Source of the DNA: Coprococcus aceti
GTDB lineage: Bacteria; Bacillota; Clostridia; Lachnospirales; Lachnospiraceae
Reading direction: 5' to 3'
Length of the DNA: 64,000 nt
Assembly (NCBI RefSeq): GCF_025567285.1
Contig: NZ_JAOQJT010000004.1
Span: forward strand, 62,001 to 126,000
This document shows positions 1-8,353 of this stretch, piece by piece. The translations under genes were made by a program, and so were the position numbers. Position 1 is the first letter of the stretch. Every line of letters begins with the position of its first letter. The notes beneath the pieces were generated by a model, which saw only the letters and a list, made by a program, of their open reading frames with translations, ran no database searches and was not told where the DNA came from.

Positions 1-1
1 C

Positions 2-358
2 AAAGCCAAGGATGAGGAGCACAAGGATAAGAACGGTGAGCCGGAGATGGTTCAGTGGGAGTTCGATTTTGAAGATAAGAAGGAGCCTGAACCAATCCGA
101 GTGAAGGCATCCAGGGAACCGGTCAAGAGTGTCCAGAGGGAGACTGACGATGCGGATTCTTCGATACATGTCATAAAAGACAGTGATCATGACGATAAGA
201 TGAGACGCTTTGGAGACAGAACACCGGTGAGACTTGAGGAGTCGATAACGGATGCGAGTGCCAAGGGAAGCGACTCAGACAAGAACGGCAGACCTGATTT
301 CAGAATAGGCGGACGTATATCCGATGCCTATGATGACGTGGATGACGGAGTCGTATAA
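2..358 (+). CDS. C-terminal part of an acidic hypothetical protein (5' end outside window)
   Basis: The reading frame is open from the first bases of the window, so the Met codon at 47 is probably internal and the gene starts upstream. The visible 118 codons are very rich in Asp, Glu, Lys and Arg (for example DDADSS, DSDHDDK), have no hydrophobic segment and look disordered. No family is recognised. It lies 237 bp upstream of pspA in the same direction, with a separate promoter between them, so it may belong to a preceding transcript. Confidence 0.6.
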   Translation, partial: KAKDEEHKDKNGEPEMVQWEFDFEDKKEPEPIRVKASREPVKSVQRETDDADSSIHVIKDSDHDDKMRRFGDRTPVRLEESITDASAKGSDSDKNGRPDFRIGGRISDAYDDVDDGVV

Positions 359-490
359 AAGTTTCGTGCAACATGCAGGGGACGCGCTAGTTTTGAATAT
401 TAAAGCCTGATAAGTTGGCGGCTGATACTTTACAGGGGGTAACGTGTCGAATAGCACATTATATGATGCAGCAACACAGCATGCATGGTA

Positions 491-519
491 TTGCGCCGGA
501 GCATGGGAGATCATATAAT
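491..519 (+). promoter_or_regulatory. Putative sigma-A promoter for the pspA-SPFH operon
   Basis: TTGCGC (491-496) and TATAAT (514-519) are separated by 17 bp. The site sits about 75 bp upstream of the pspA start in the 237 bp gap after the preceding gene. The -10 is a perfect consensus and the -35 is partial. Confidence 0.5.
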
Positions 520-595
520 GGTGGTGTCGTCGACAGGAGGCAACATTTAATATTATATACAAATAAATCAACCTAAAACGCGGAGGTAAAAAGTT

Positions 596-1273
596 ATGGG
601 AATTTTAAAGAGATTTAAGGACATTATGTCATCAAACATCAATGCACTTCTTGACAAGGCAGAGGATCCTGAGAAGATGATAGATCAGTACCTCAGAGAC
701 CTTCAGGAGGATCTCAGAAAGGTTAAGTCAGAGACTGCAACTGTTATGGCAGAGGAGCAGAGATGCAAGAGACAGCTTGATGAGTGTGACGCAGAGATCG
801 CAAAGATGCAGACATATGCAGAGAAGGCACTTGTAGCAGGTAACGAGGGCGATGCAATGAAGTTCCTCGAGAAGAAGAACCAGCTCACGCAGAAGCAGGT
901 AGCTCTTCAGCAGGCATATGATGCAGCAGCAGCTAACGCAGCCAAGATGAGACAGATGCATGACAAGCTCACAAAGGATGTCAGCGATCTCAATGCAAGA
1001 AAAGAGACTATCAAGGCAAAGGTTCAGGTTGCTAAGACTCAGGAGCGTATGAACAAGATGATGAGCGGTATCGGCGATTCATCAGCTTCACTTGATGCAT
1101 TTTCAAGAATGGAAGCAAAGGCAGACGCTATGCTTGACAAGGCAAATGCAATGAGCGAGCTCAATTCATCAAGCGCAGATTCAATAGATGATCTTGCAAG
1201 CAAGTATGATGCAGCTCCAAATGCAGACGTTCAGGATGAGCTTGCAGCACTTAAGGCAAAGATGGGATTATAA
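596..1273 (+). CDS. pspA: PspA/IM30 family protein
   Basis: A 225-residue protein opening with MGILKRFKDIMSSNINALLDKAEDPEKMI-type sequence, which is typical of the PspA/IM30/Vipp1 family. Nearly the whole length is predicted long alpha-helical coiled coil (about residues 25-190) with alternating Lys/Glu and Ala/Gln stretches, and the N-terminal helix is amphipathic. Family members bind stressed cytoplasmic membranes and form ESCRT-III-like assemblies. The start is supported by GGAGGT just upstream. The next gene, an SPFH protein, begins about 40 bp downstream with no terminator between, so the two probably form an operon acting at the membrane. Confidence 0.93.
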   Translation: MGILKRFKDIMSSNINALLDKAEDPEKMIDQYLRDLQEDLRKVKSETATVMAEEQRCKRQLDECDAEIAKMQTYAEKALVAGNEGDAMKFLEKKNQLTQKQVALQQAYDAAAANAAKMRQMHDKLTKDVSDLNARKETIKAKVQVAKTQERMNKMMSGIGDSSASLDAFSRMEAKADAMLDKANAMSELNSSSADSIDDLASKYDAAPNADVQDELAALKAKMGL

Positions 1274-1312
1274 TATTCCAAACATATTGCAGAACAGAGA
1301 GGAGTGCACTAC

Positions 1313-2293
1313 ATGGGTTTATTTTCAAATCAGTTTGCTAATGTTGTAGAATGGGAAGAGTACAGAGATGACGTCATCTTCTGGAAGTGGACAAATAGAG
1401 AGATCAAGAAGGATTCAAAGCTTATAATCAAACCGGGACAGGATGCTATATTCCTTTATAACGGAGCGGTTGAAGGTATATTTACCGAGTCTGGAAACTA
1501 CACTATTGATTCACAGATCATACCATTCCTTTCAACATTGAAGGGATTTAAGTTCGGATTCAATTCAGGACTTCGCGCAGAGGTTCTGTTTGTGAATACA
1601 AAAGAGTTTACATGTAACTGGGGAACCAGTTCACCGATCAGACTTCAGGCACCGGGACTTCCGGGCGGACTTCCTGTGAGATCAAATGGTAAATTCTCAT
1701 TCAAGATAGACGATTATAATGTTCTAATAGAGAAGGTTGCAGGTATAAAGCAGCAGTTCACAGTCGATGACATAAGAGACAGGATAAGGGGTATCCTGGA
1801 CGGACTGCTGATGAAGTGGATCACAAAGGTTGGCGGAGACGTATTCAATCTTATGGCCAATTCCGTTGATATAGCTAAGGGTATCAAGGAAGATCTGGAC
1901 ATGGAACTTCTGGGAATCGGACTTACGATAACTGATTTCAGAATAAGCGAGTTTACATATCCTGAGAATATACAGAAGCGTGCTGATCAGGCTGCTGAGT
2001 ATTCTATGATAGGGGATATGAACAGATTCCAGCAGGTGAATATGGTTGATTCCATGGCAAGGGGTGGCCGTACAGGAACAGCCGGAAGCAATGCAACGGA
2101 TATGGCAAATGCCATGGTAGGAATGCAGATGGGAATGGCTATGGCAGGTCAGATGGCCGGAGCTATGAACCAGATGAACAATGCAGCAACACAGACAGCA
2201 GGAACCGGAACAGCTCCAAAGTTCTGTCCTAACTGTGGACAGCCAACTAACGGTGCGAAGTTCTGTGGCAACTGTGGAACGAAGCTGATCTAA
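1313..2293 (+). CDS. SPFH-domain protein with C-terminal zinc ribbon (YdjI/virion core-like)
   Basis: A 326-residue protein. ATG 1313 is preferred over the GTG at 1304 because GAGGAG at 1298-1303 is spaced correctly only for 1313. Residues about 1-225 match the SPFH/band-7 type seen in YdjI-like proteins (opening MGLFSNQFANVVEW). A Met/Ala/Gly-rich segment follows (about 235-300), and the last 20 residues hold a rubredoxin-like zinc ribbon with two CxxC knuckles (FCPNCG, FCGNCG). No transmembrane helix is obvious. Members often sit beside pspA or TPM genes and are thought to organise membrane microdomains. The pspA neighbour supports a membrane-stress role, but the exact job is unknown. Confidence 0.88.
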   Translation: MGLFSNQFANVVEWEEYRDDVIFWKWTNREIKKDSKLIIKPGQDAIFLYNGAVEGIFTESGNYTIDSQIIPFLSTLKGFKFGFNSGLRAEVLFVNTKEFTCNWGTSSPIRLQAPGLPGGLPVRSNGKFSFKIDDYNVLIEKVAGIKQQFTVDDIRDRIRGILDGLLMKWITKVGGDVFNLMANSVDIAKGIKEDLDMELLGIGLTITDFRISEFTYPENIQKRADQAAEYSMIGDMNRFQQVNMVDSMARGGRTGTAGSNATDMANAMVGMQMGMAMAGQMAGAMNQMNNAATQTAGTGTAPKFCPNCGQPTNGAKFCGNCGTKLI

Positions 2294-2424
2294 AGACAAA
2301 TACATTATAATTGAATAATGATATTTTCAAATAAACGCTGTTATGATATACTAGGCAGATGGAATAAAACATATGTTTGGTATATATAACGGCGTTTTTT
2401 ACGTCACAGGATACAGGAGGAATT

Positions 2425-4773
2425 ATGGCAGGACTTAACGATATGCAGGAACAGGCCTGTGAGCATGTGGATGGGCCACTGCTCATACTTGCGGGAGCAG
2501 GAAGCGGAAAGACCAGGGTTATCACACACAGGGTAGCCTATCTCATGGAGCACGAAGGAGTTAATCCTCTGAACATACTGGCGATCACATTCACCAACAA
2601 GGCGGCCCGTGAGATGCGGGAGAGAGTTGATCTGATAGTTGGGGACGGAGCTGACAGGGTATGGGTCAGCACATTTCATTCGCTGTGTGTAAGGATACTC
2701 AGAAGATATGCTGATAAGATCGGCTATGGCAAGAACTTTGATATATATGATTCGGATGACCAGAAGAGTACGGTGAAGAGTATACTCAAGGATTTTCAGA
2801 TAGACCCGAAGAGGTATCCCGAGAAGATGTTCATGGCGGAGATATCCAAGGCCAAGGAGAAGTATCTGTCACCTGATGAATTCGCAAAAAAGAATGCTGC
2901 AGACTATGCAGGAACAAAGGCTGCAGAGGTGTACACTGAGTATCAGAGTCGTCTTAAGAAGAACAATGCGATGGACTTTGACGATCTTATTTACAAGACG
3001 GTGGAGCTGTTCGAGCACAATCCTGATGTCCTTGATACATATCAGAATAGATTCAGATATATCATGGTTGACGAGTATCAGGATACTAATCACATACAGT
3101 TTCTGCTGGTCAAGATGCTTGCGAGAAAATACAGGAACCTGTGTGTGGTGGGAGACGATGATCAGTCCATATACAAGTTCAGAGGAGCGAATATAACCAA
3201 TATCCTGAACTTTGAGAAGGAATATGAGGATGCGAAGGTTATCAAGCTGGAACAGAACTATAGATCCTGTGGCAATATACTTGCCGCAGCGAATGCAGTC
3301 ATACAGCACAATGCAGGCCGTAAGGATAAGGCTCTGTGGACGGATAAGGATGCCGGTGAGAAGATCTCGTTTGAGCAGTGCGATTCGGAATATGCAGAGG
3401 GAGATATGGTGGCGAGCCGTATCAAGACTCTTGTCAGACAGGGAGTGGACTACAGGGATATAGCTATCCTCTACAGGACGAATGCACAGTCCCGTGTGCT
3501 CGGAGAGAAGATGGTGTATGCGAACATACCATACAGAGTATATGGCGGCACAAACTTCTATGCCCGAAAGGAGATCAAGGATGTTCTGGCATATCTCAAG
3601 GTCATCAACAATTCCACTGACAACCTGTACTTCAGGAGAGTGGTAAATGTTCCGAAGAGAGGTATAGGCGAGGCGAGTCTCAGCAAGGTTGAGTCATTTG
3701 CGGATGCGTATGGATTGTCGATGATGGATGCTGCGGCGAGAGCTGACGAGATACCGGGAATGGCTGCCAAGACCTCGGCCAAGATCAGGCAGTTTGCGGA
3801 GCTTATCACATCATTCAGGGATATGCTGGCGGATGGTGAGAGCCTTGACTCGGTGTACGACAGGATCCTTGAGGATACGGGTTATGAGTCAGAGCTCATA
3901 GCAGAGCACACAGAGGAGGCCATGACTAGACTTGAGAATATCGATGAACTCCGCAACAAGGTGGTGGAATTCACAGAGGATAATGAGGAGGCAGGGCTCA
4001 GCGAGTTCCTGGAGGAGATAGCGCTTGTGTCTGACCTCGATGCCATGTCGGAGGATGACAATCAGGTCAAGCTGATGACTCTCCACAGTGCCAAGGGTCT
4101 GGAGTTCCCATACGTATTTATATGCGGAATGGAGGACAGAGTATTTCCTAGTGGAATTGCACTCAACTCAGATGATCCCGATGCTCTTGAGGAGGAGAGA
4201 CGTCTGTGTTACGTGGGTATAACCAGAGCCATGAAAAAGCTGTACCTGAGTGCGGCGAAGGAACGAATGATGCATGGTAATAGGGTGTACAGCGATGTGT
4301 CCAGATTCATAAGAGAGATCCCGCCTATGCTGTTTGAGCATGAAGCTGATATGAAGAATATGGCAAAGCGAAGAGAGTCGGAGTCTGTCGACAGATATAA
4401 CAGAGGTGAAGGACGCAGAGATGCGTATGGAAGTTCATATGGTGATACATATGCCGGCTATAGCGGTGGAAGAACCGCTGGAGCAGCCTCAGGCAGAAGC
4501 TATGGACAGAAGAATCCATACAGCAGCTATGCAAAACAGCAGTCATACGGGCAGCCGTCTTCCCAGCCTTCGTTCGGCAAAGCCTTTGTGGTAAACAGTG
4601 TTGGCAAGCCGGATTATGCTGTTGGAGACAGAGTCAGACATATTAAGTTTGGTCCGGGTACTGTGGAGGCTTTGGAGAAGGGCGATAAGGATTACGAGGT
4701 TACAGTGAATTTCGACAGATGCGGTGTCAGGAAGATGTTTGCTTCGTTTGCAAAGCTCAAAAAATGCGAGTAG
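2425..4773 (+). CDS. pcrA: ATP-dependent DNA helicase PcrA/UvrD family
   Basis: A 782-residue superfamily 1 helicase. ATG 2425 follows CAGGAGG at the right distance, so the upstream in-frame TTG (2377) is rejected. Visible motifs are Walker A AGAGSGKT (residues 23-30), motif Ia (ITFTNKAAREM), motif II VDEYQDT, motif III GDDDQSIYKFRGA, motif V TLHSAKGLEFPYVF and motif VI CYVGITRA. The C-terminus has a Tyr/Ser/Gly-rich low-complexity linker followed by a Tudor-like module (VGDRVRHIKFGPGTVEAL), as in PcrA, where it contacts RNA polymerase. It unwinds 3'-5' DNA in repair and replication-transcription conflict. It is a stand-alone gene. Confidence 0.97.
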   Translation: MAGLNDMQEQACEHVDGPLLILAGAGSGKTRVITHRVAYLMEHEGVNPLNILAITFTNKAAREMRERVDLIVGDGADRVWVSTFHSLCVRILRRYADKIGYGKNFDIYDSDDQKSTVKSILKDFQIDPKRYPEKMFMAEISKAKEKYLSPDEFAKKNAADYAGTKAAEVYTEYQSRLKKNNAMDFDDLIYKTVELFEHNPDVLDTYQNRFRYIMVDEYQDTNHIQFLLVKMLARKYRNLCVVGDDDQSIYKFRGANITNILNFEKEYEDAKVIKLEQNYRSCGNILAAANAVIQHNAGRKDKALWTDKDAGEKISFEQCDSEYAEGDMVASRIKTLVRQGVDYRDIAILYRTNAQSRVLGEKMVYANIPYRVYGGTNFYARKEIKDVLAYLKVINNSTDNLYFRRVVNVPKRGIGEASLSKVESFADAYGLSMMDAAARADEIPGMAAKTSAKIRQFAELITSFRDMLADGESLDSVYDRILEDTGYESELIAEHTEEAMTRLENIDELRNKVVEFTEDNEEAGLSEFLEEIALVSDLDAMSEDDNQVKLMTLHSAKGLEFPYVFICGMEDRVFPSGIALNSDDPDALEEERRLCYVGITRAMKKLYLSAAKERMMHGNRVYSDVSRFIREIPPMLFEHEADMKNMAKRRESESVDRYNRGEGRRDAYGSSYGDTYAGYSGGRTAGAASGRSYGQKNPYSSYAKQQSYGQPSSQPSFGKAFVVNSVGKPDYAVGDRVRHIKFGPGTVEALEKGDKDYEVTVNFDRCGVRKMFASFAKLKKCE

Positions 4774-4833
4774 TCAATTAAACCGCATGTTAGATTTATT
4801 TATAAAATACATATAGAAATAATCAAAACCGTA

Positions 4834-4842
4834 TGCTATAAT
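4834..4842 (+). promoter_or_regulatory. Extended -10 promoter upstream of small membrane protein
   Basis: TGCTATAAT (4834-4842) is a perfect extended -10 (TGnTATAAT) about 100 bp before the start at 4943. No clear -35 is visible. A small hairpin, AACCC-GTTAC-GGGTT, lies near 4906-4921 in the leader. Confidence 0.45.
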
Positions 4843-4942
4843 TTTGGTATGTGTTGGGAGATAATAACTGTATGTTTCTTCTCTCAAATCAATATAATAT
4901 AATGAAACCCGTTACAGGGTTAAGAAAGGGTGGAATGTAACG

Positions 4943-5212
4943 ATGAAGAGTAGTGACGTAATCTTAGTTAAAGGCGATGCAACAGAAGAGAAGGCAAAGA
5001 GCACATTATTTGTGATCTTGGTTATCATTGGTGCCGTTGCTGCTATTGCAGGTATTGCATATGCAGTATATTCATATCTTACACCAGACTTCCTTGATGA
5101 TTTTGATGATGACTTCGACGATGATTTCGACGATGACTTCTTCGATGATGAGGAAGATACAGATGAGGCAGAGCCAGCAGCAGAAGCAGCCGAGGCGGCA
5201 GACGCTGAGTAA
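4943..5212 (+). CDS. Small membrane-anchored protein with acidic repeat tail
   Basis: An 89-residue protein of unknown function. Residues about 20-45 form one hydrophobic helix (TLFVILVIIGAVAAIAGIAYAVY). It is followed by an Asp/Phe repeat with DDF units (about residues 51-68) and an Ala/Glu tail. The arrangement suggests a single-pass membrane protein with a strongly anionic tail, perhaps a cation-binding or partner-binding element. The gene is monocistronic, with its own extended -10 promoter and a strong terminator. Similar short TM-plus-acidic-tail proteins occur in Lachnospiraceae, but I know of no assigned role. Confidence 0.75.
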   Translation: MKSSDVILVKGDATEEKAKSTLFVILVIIGAVAAIAGIAYAVYSYLTPDFLDDFDDDFDDDFDDDFFDDEEDTDEAEPAAEAAEAADAE

Positions 5213-5251
5213 TTCGTACTGTATTATATAGAAGAATATGGTAGTATAAAG

Positions 5252-5288
5252 ATACGCTCTATCCATTGAGGATAGAGCGTATTTTTTT
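5252..5288 (+). terminator. Rho-independent terminator
   Basis: A 13-bp perfect stem (5252-5264 with 5270-5282) has a 5-nt loop and is followed by seven T residues. It ends the small membrane protein gene and separates it from the opposing tRNA cluster. Confidence 0.9.
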
Positions 5289-5346
5289 GTCATCTACTAA
5301 AAAAATGGAAGATAGGACGAAACGTCATGATAAAAGGTATAAAAAA

Positions 5347-5426
5347 TGCGGATAACAGGAATCGAACCTGCACCCCGAAGGACTAGATCCTAAGTCTAGC
5401 GCGTCTGCCAGTTCCGCCATATCCGC
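5347..5426 (-). tRNA. tRNA-Leu (anticodon TAG)
   Basis: On the minus strand the acceptor pairs GCGGATA with TATCCGC. The anticodon loop CTTAGGA gives TAG, and a variable arm is present, as expected for leucine. It is the last gene of the seven-gene minus-strand tRNA cluster, and CCA is not encoded. Confidence 0.93.
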
Positions 5427-5475
5427 TTAATTCTTCATAAAATAAAAATAGCCCCTCATATCAGAAGGGAAATAG

Positions 5476-5548
5476 TGAGCCATCGGGGACTCGAACCCCG
5501 GACAACTTGATTAAAAGTCAAGTGCTCTACCGCCTGAGCTAATGGCCC
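5476..5548 (-). tRNA. tRNA-Lys (anticodon TTT)
   Basis: The minus-strand cloverleaf has acceptor GGGCCAT/ATGGCTC (one G-T pair), anticodon loop CTTTTAA reading TTT, and T-arm GGTTCGA-type sequence. It is a member of the seven-tRNA cluster. Confidence 0.94.
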
Positions 5549-5568
5549 ATAAGTCTGGACTTTAATAA

Positions 5569-5640
5569 CTGGGCTAGCTGGATTCGAACCAGCGAATGCA
5601 GGAGTCAAAGTCCTGTGCCTTACCGCTTGGCGATAACCCA
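5569..5640 (-). tRNA. tRNA-Gln (anticodon TTG)
   Basis: Minus strand. The acceptor starts TGGGTTA, typical of glutamine tRNAs, and pairs with TAGCCCA. The anticodon loop CTTTGAC reads TTG. The discriminator base is G. Confidence 0.94.
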
Positions 5641-5673
5641 ATAGCATCGCTAATATGTGCGATAAAGAAAAAG

Positions 5674-5748
5674 GGTGGATAGAGGGACTCGAACCCTCGG
5701 CCTCCAGAGCCACAATCTGGCGCGCTAGCCAACTGCGCCATACCCACC
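5674..5748 (-). tRNA. tRNA-His (anticodon GTG)
   Basis: Minus strand. The anticodon loop TTGTGGC reads GTG. An extra 5' G (-1) faces a C discriminator, the hallmark of tRNA-His. Confidence 0.94.
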
Positions 5749-5826
5749 ATAGGCTTATAAAATAATTGCTATTTTATAAAAATATATCTTAGCCTGCTAA
5801 CAGTAGTAGTAGCTAAGATACAAAAA

Positions 5827-5900
<74 letters not shown>

Positions 5901-5941
5901 GTACCAATTCCCGCTATATGTATATGTTAGCGAAAATAAAG

Positions 5942-6012
5942 AGCGGGTGATGGGAATCGAACCCACGTATCTAGCTTGGAAGGCTAGTGTTCTACCATTG
6001 AACTACACCCGC
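5942..6012 (-). tRNA. tRNA-Gly (anticodon TCC)
   Basis: Minus strand. Acceptor GCGGGTG pairs with its complement. The anticodon loop CTTCCAA reads TCC and the discriminator is T, usual for glycine. Confidence 0.94.
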
Positions 6013-6042
6013 ATAATGCTTAACAGTGTTTTGGATTATAAG

Positions 6043-6117
6043 TCGGGGTGACAGGATTCGAACCTGCGACCTCTTGATCCCAAATCAAGCGCTCTAGCCA
6101 AGCTGAGCCACACCCCG
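6043..6117 (-). tRNA. tRNA-Pro (anticodon TGG)
   Basis: Minus strand. The perfect acceptor is CGGGGTG/CACCCCG and the anticodon loop TTTGGGA reads TGG. It is the first gene of the tRNA operon, just downstream of the consensus promoter. Confidence 0.94.
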
Positions 6118-6145
6118 TTAGTCCTTTGCGACCAACGCAAAACCT

Positions 6146-6174
6146 ATTATACACAAGTCGGTGATGCTTGTCAA
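6146..6174 (-). promoter_or_regulatory. Consensus sigma-A promoter of the tRNA operon
   Basis: Read on the minus strand, TTGACA (6174-6169) and TATAAT (6151-6146) are separated by exactly 17 bp, a perfect consensus. Transcription would start some 20 bp before tRNA-Pro and run through all seven tRNAs. Confidence 0.92.
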
Positions 6175-6334
6175 CAACTTTTTTAATTTTTTTTTGAAAA
6201 TCAGTTGCTGATGTGTTATATTGAATCAGACGTTATCGCCTATTCATCAAACCGACTTTTGCATTATATGCATTATAGGAGCGAAAGTCAATAGGTATTT
6301 TGAAAAAAATTGAAAATTGTGAGGATGTGTAGTA

Positions 6335-7279
6335 ATGGATAATTTTATATTCAGCATAAATGCAACGATACCGATATTTCTGGTGATACTTCTGGGATGG
6401 TTTCTGATGAAGATACATATTATAACAGAAGAGTTCGCCAACGTGGCGAATAAATATGTGTTCAAGGTAGCCCTTCCGGTTCTGCTGTTCAGGGATATTG
6501 CGACGACCTCCATATTGGACGACCTCAATGTAAAGTTTGTTCTGTTCTGCTTCTTTGGAACGATCATAATGTTTGGGCTGGTATGGGTGTTTGCACTGAT
6601 ATACTGTAAGGACAGAACCATGATCGGTGCATTTGTGCAGGGTGGAGCAAGAGGAAGTGCTGCGGTTCTCGGCGTTGCATTTGTGGAGAATATCTGTGGC
6701 AACTCGGGCATGGCGCCTCTCATGATAGTGTCAGCGGTGCCGATGTACAATATTATATCTGTAATAGCTCTGACATTTGGCGGGAACGACAGACAGAGAG
6801 GAACAGCTGGTATCAAGAAAGCGTTCGTCAATATATTGAAGAATCCGATCATCATAGGAATATTGCTTGGAGTCCCGTTCTCTGTATTTGACATACCGAT
6901 ACCAGCCATACCGACAAGAACTATCAGTTATATAGCACAGACGGCGACTCCTATAGCGCTCATAGCCATAGGTGCTGGATTTGACTCACAGCAGGCATTG
7001 ACCAGGCTCAAGCCGTCACTTGTGGCAACGGTCATAAAGCTTGTGATTCTTCCTGTCATATTCCTTCCGGTTGCCATTGGTATGGGCTTTGGGCCGAGTG
7101 AGATAGTTGCTATACTTATAATGGTTGGAGCACCGGCTACGGTGTCGGGATACATCATGGCGAAGAATATGGACAATGATTATGTGCTGTCATCGAATAT
7201 TATCGTTTTATCCACATTATTATCGTCAGTGACGTTGACTCTGTGGGTGTTTGTGTTAAAATGTTTGGGAGTAATCTAA
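6335..7279 (+). CDS. AEC (auxin efflux carrier) family transporter
   Basis: A 314-residue integral membrane protein with about ten hydrophobic helices in two halves. Sequence such as FVQGGARGSAAVLGVAF and MVGAPATVSGYIMAKNMDND is typical of the AEC/Mae family, whose bacterial members move malate, malonate and other organic anions. The substrate cannot be read from the sequence. It is the first gene of an operon with an Lrp-type regulator (25 bp downstream) and a shikimate-kinase-like protein, which suggests that this small regulated unit handles a specific organic or amino acid. Confidence 0.9.
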   Translation: MDNFIFSINATIPIFLVILLGWFLMKIHIITEEFANVANKYVFKVALPVLLFRDIATTSILDDLNVKFVLFCFFGTIIMFGLVWVFALIYCKDRTMIGAFVQGGARGSAAVLGVAFVENICGNSGMAPLMIVSAVPMYNIISVIALTFGGNDRQRGTAGIKKAFVNILKNPIIIGILLGVPFSVFDIPIPAIPTRTISYIAQTATPIALIAIGAGFDSQQALTRLKPSLVATVIKLVILPVIFLPVAIGMGFGPSEIVAILIMVGAPATVSGYIMAKNMDNDYVLSSNIIVLSTLLSSVTLTLWVFVLKCLGVI

Positions 7280-7303
7280 TTTTATTATACAGAGGTTTAA
7301 TTA

Positions 7304-7762
7304 ATGGATAACATTGACTACAAGATACTGAGATGCCTGAAGGACAATGCGAGACTTACAGCATCGGCCATCAGTGAAGAGATCAATCTCTCTGTCTCGG
7401 CCGTGATAGAGAGAATAAGGAAGATGGAGAGCAGCGGGGTAATAAAGGGATATACCATTGAGGTTGACCAGAAAAAGCTGGGCAATGAGATGGTAGCCAT
7501 CATGGAAGTGAGACTGAAGCATCCGAAATATTATGATGAATTTGCACAGCTTATACAGACAAATGACAGCATAGTCGCATGCTTCTATATGACAGGAGAT
7601 TTTGACTTTATATTGAAGATAGTGACTGATTCCGCTGCAGGTCTGGACGAGGTGTATAGATTTGTGAAGGGATATGAGGGTGTGTCAGCAACTGAAACGC
7701 ACTTTGTTCTCAAGACGCTCAAGGACGAAGTATCAGTTATACCGGAGGTAAAAGAGAAATGA
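7304..7762 (+). CDS. Lrp/AsnC family transcriptional regulator
   Basis: A 152-residue protein with an N-terminal winged-helix DNA-binding domain (MDNIDYKILRCLKDNARLTAS through about residue 55) and a C-terminal RAM ligand-binding domain (about 65-140). This is the usual size and layout of the feast/famine family, which sense amino acids or other small effectors. It overlaps the next gene by four bases (ATGA), so the two are translationally coupled, and it follows the AEC transporter closely. It probably controls this operon in response to the transported compound. Confidence 0.93.
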   Translation: MDNIDYKILRCLKDNARLTASAISEEINLSVSAVIERIRKMESSGVIKGYTIEVDQKKLGNEMVAIMEVRLKHPKYYDEFAQLIQTNDSIVACFYMTGDFDFILKIVTDSAAGLDEVYRFVKGYEGVSATETHFVLKTLKDEVSVIPEVKEK

Positions 7763-8268
7763 ACAACATAGTACTTACAGGCATGCCGGGAGCGGGCAAG
7801 AGCACTATAGGGGTTCTTCTGGCAAAGGTTCTCGGTTATAAGTTCATCGATGCAGATATTCTCATACAGAACAGTCAGGGAATGCTGCTCAGGGAGATCA
7901 TAGCAAAGTATGGCGATGATGGGTTTTTAAAGATAGAGAATGATGTGAACAAGGGTATCACAGACCAACATGCAGTCATAGCCACAGGTGGAAGCGCTGT
8001 GTACTGTACTGATGCCATGGAGAAATACATGGCGGAGGATACAGTTATATATATCAATCTTCCATATGAGGAGATAGCGAACAGACTTGGCAATATCAAG
8101 AGAAGAGGCGTGGTGCTGAAGGATGGACAGACTCTGAAAGATTTGTATAATGAGAGGACAAAGCTTTATGAGAAGTACTGCCATATCAATATCAAAGCGG
8201 AAGGTCTTGGAATTGAGGAATTGCTGGACAGCGTTGCGGGCATGATAATTGTCAGAAGAGATCTGTAA
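7759..8268 (+). CDS. Shikimate kinase-like P-loop protein
   Basis: A 169-residue P-loop kinase with the shikimate kinase fold: Walker A GMPGAGKST (residues 8-16), the DAD pair (31-33), a lid with KRR (114-116) and the NER-LY segment (131-137). Two substrate-site features of true AroK enzymes are changed. The Arg of the FRxxE motif is replaced (FLKIE, 56-60), and the GGG loop reads TGGSA (76-80). It sits in an AEC-Lrp operon rather than with aromatic genes. It may phosphorylate another small molecule, so a firm aroK name is not given. The ATGA overlap with the regulator shows coupling. Confidence 0.75.
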   Translation: MNNIVLTGMPGAGKSTIGVLLAKVLGYKFIDADILIQNSQGMLLREIIAKYGDDGFLKIENDVNKGITDQHAVIATGGSAVYCTDAMEKYMAEDTVIYINLPYEEIANRLGNIKRRGVVLKDGQTLKDLYNERTKLYEKYCHINIKAEGLGIEELLDSVAGMIIVRRDL

Positions 8269-8353
8269 TACGTCATATGCCACATGATAGGGATAGAAAA
8301 GCTGCTTATATAGCTGAGGTAAAAATGTAGCATATATACAATGGAGGGAATGT

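Noticed and set aside
275..571. Minus-strand frame across the gap upstream of pspA
   Set aside because: It overlaps the coding end of the first gene and the promoter, has odd His/Tyr-rich composition and no ribosome site.
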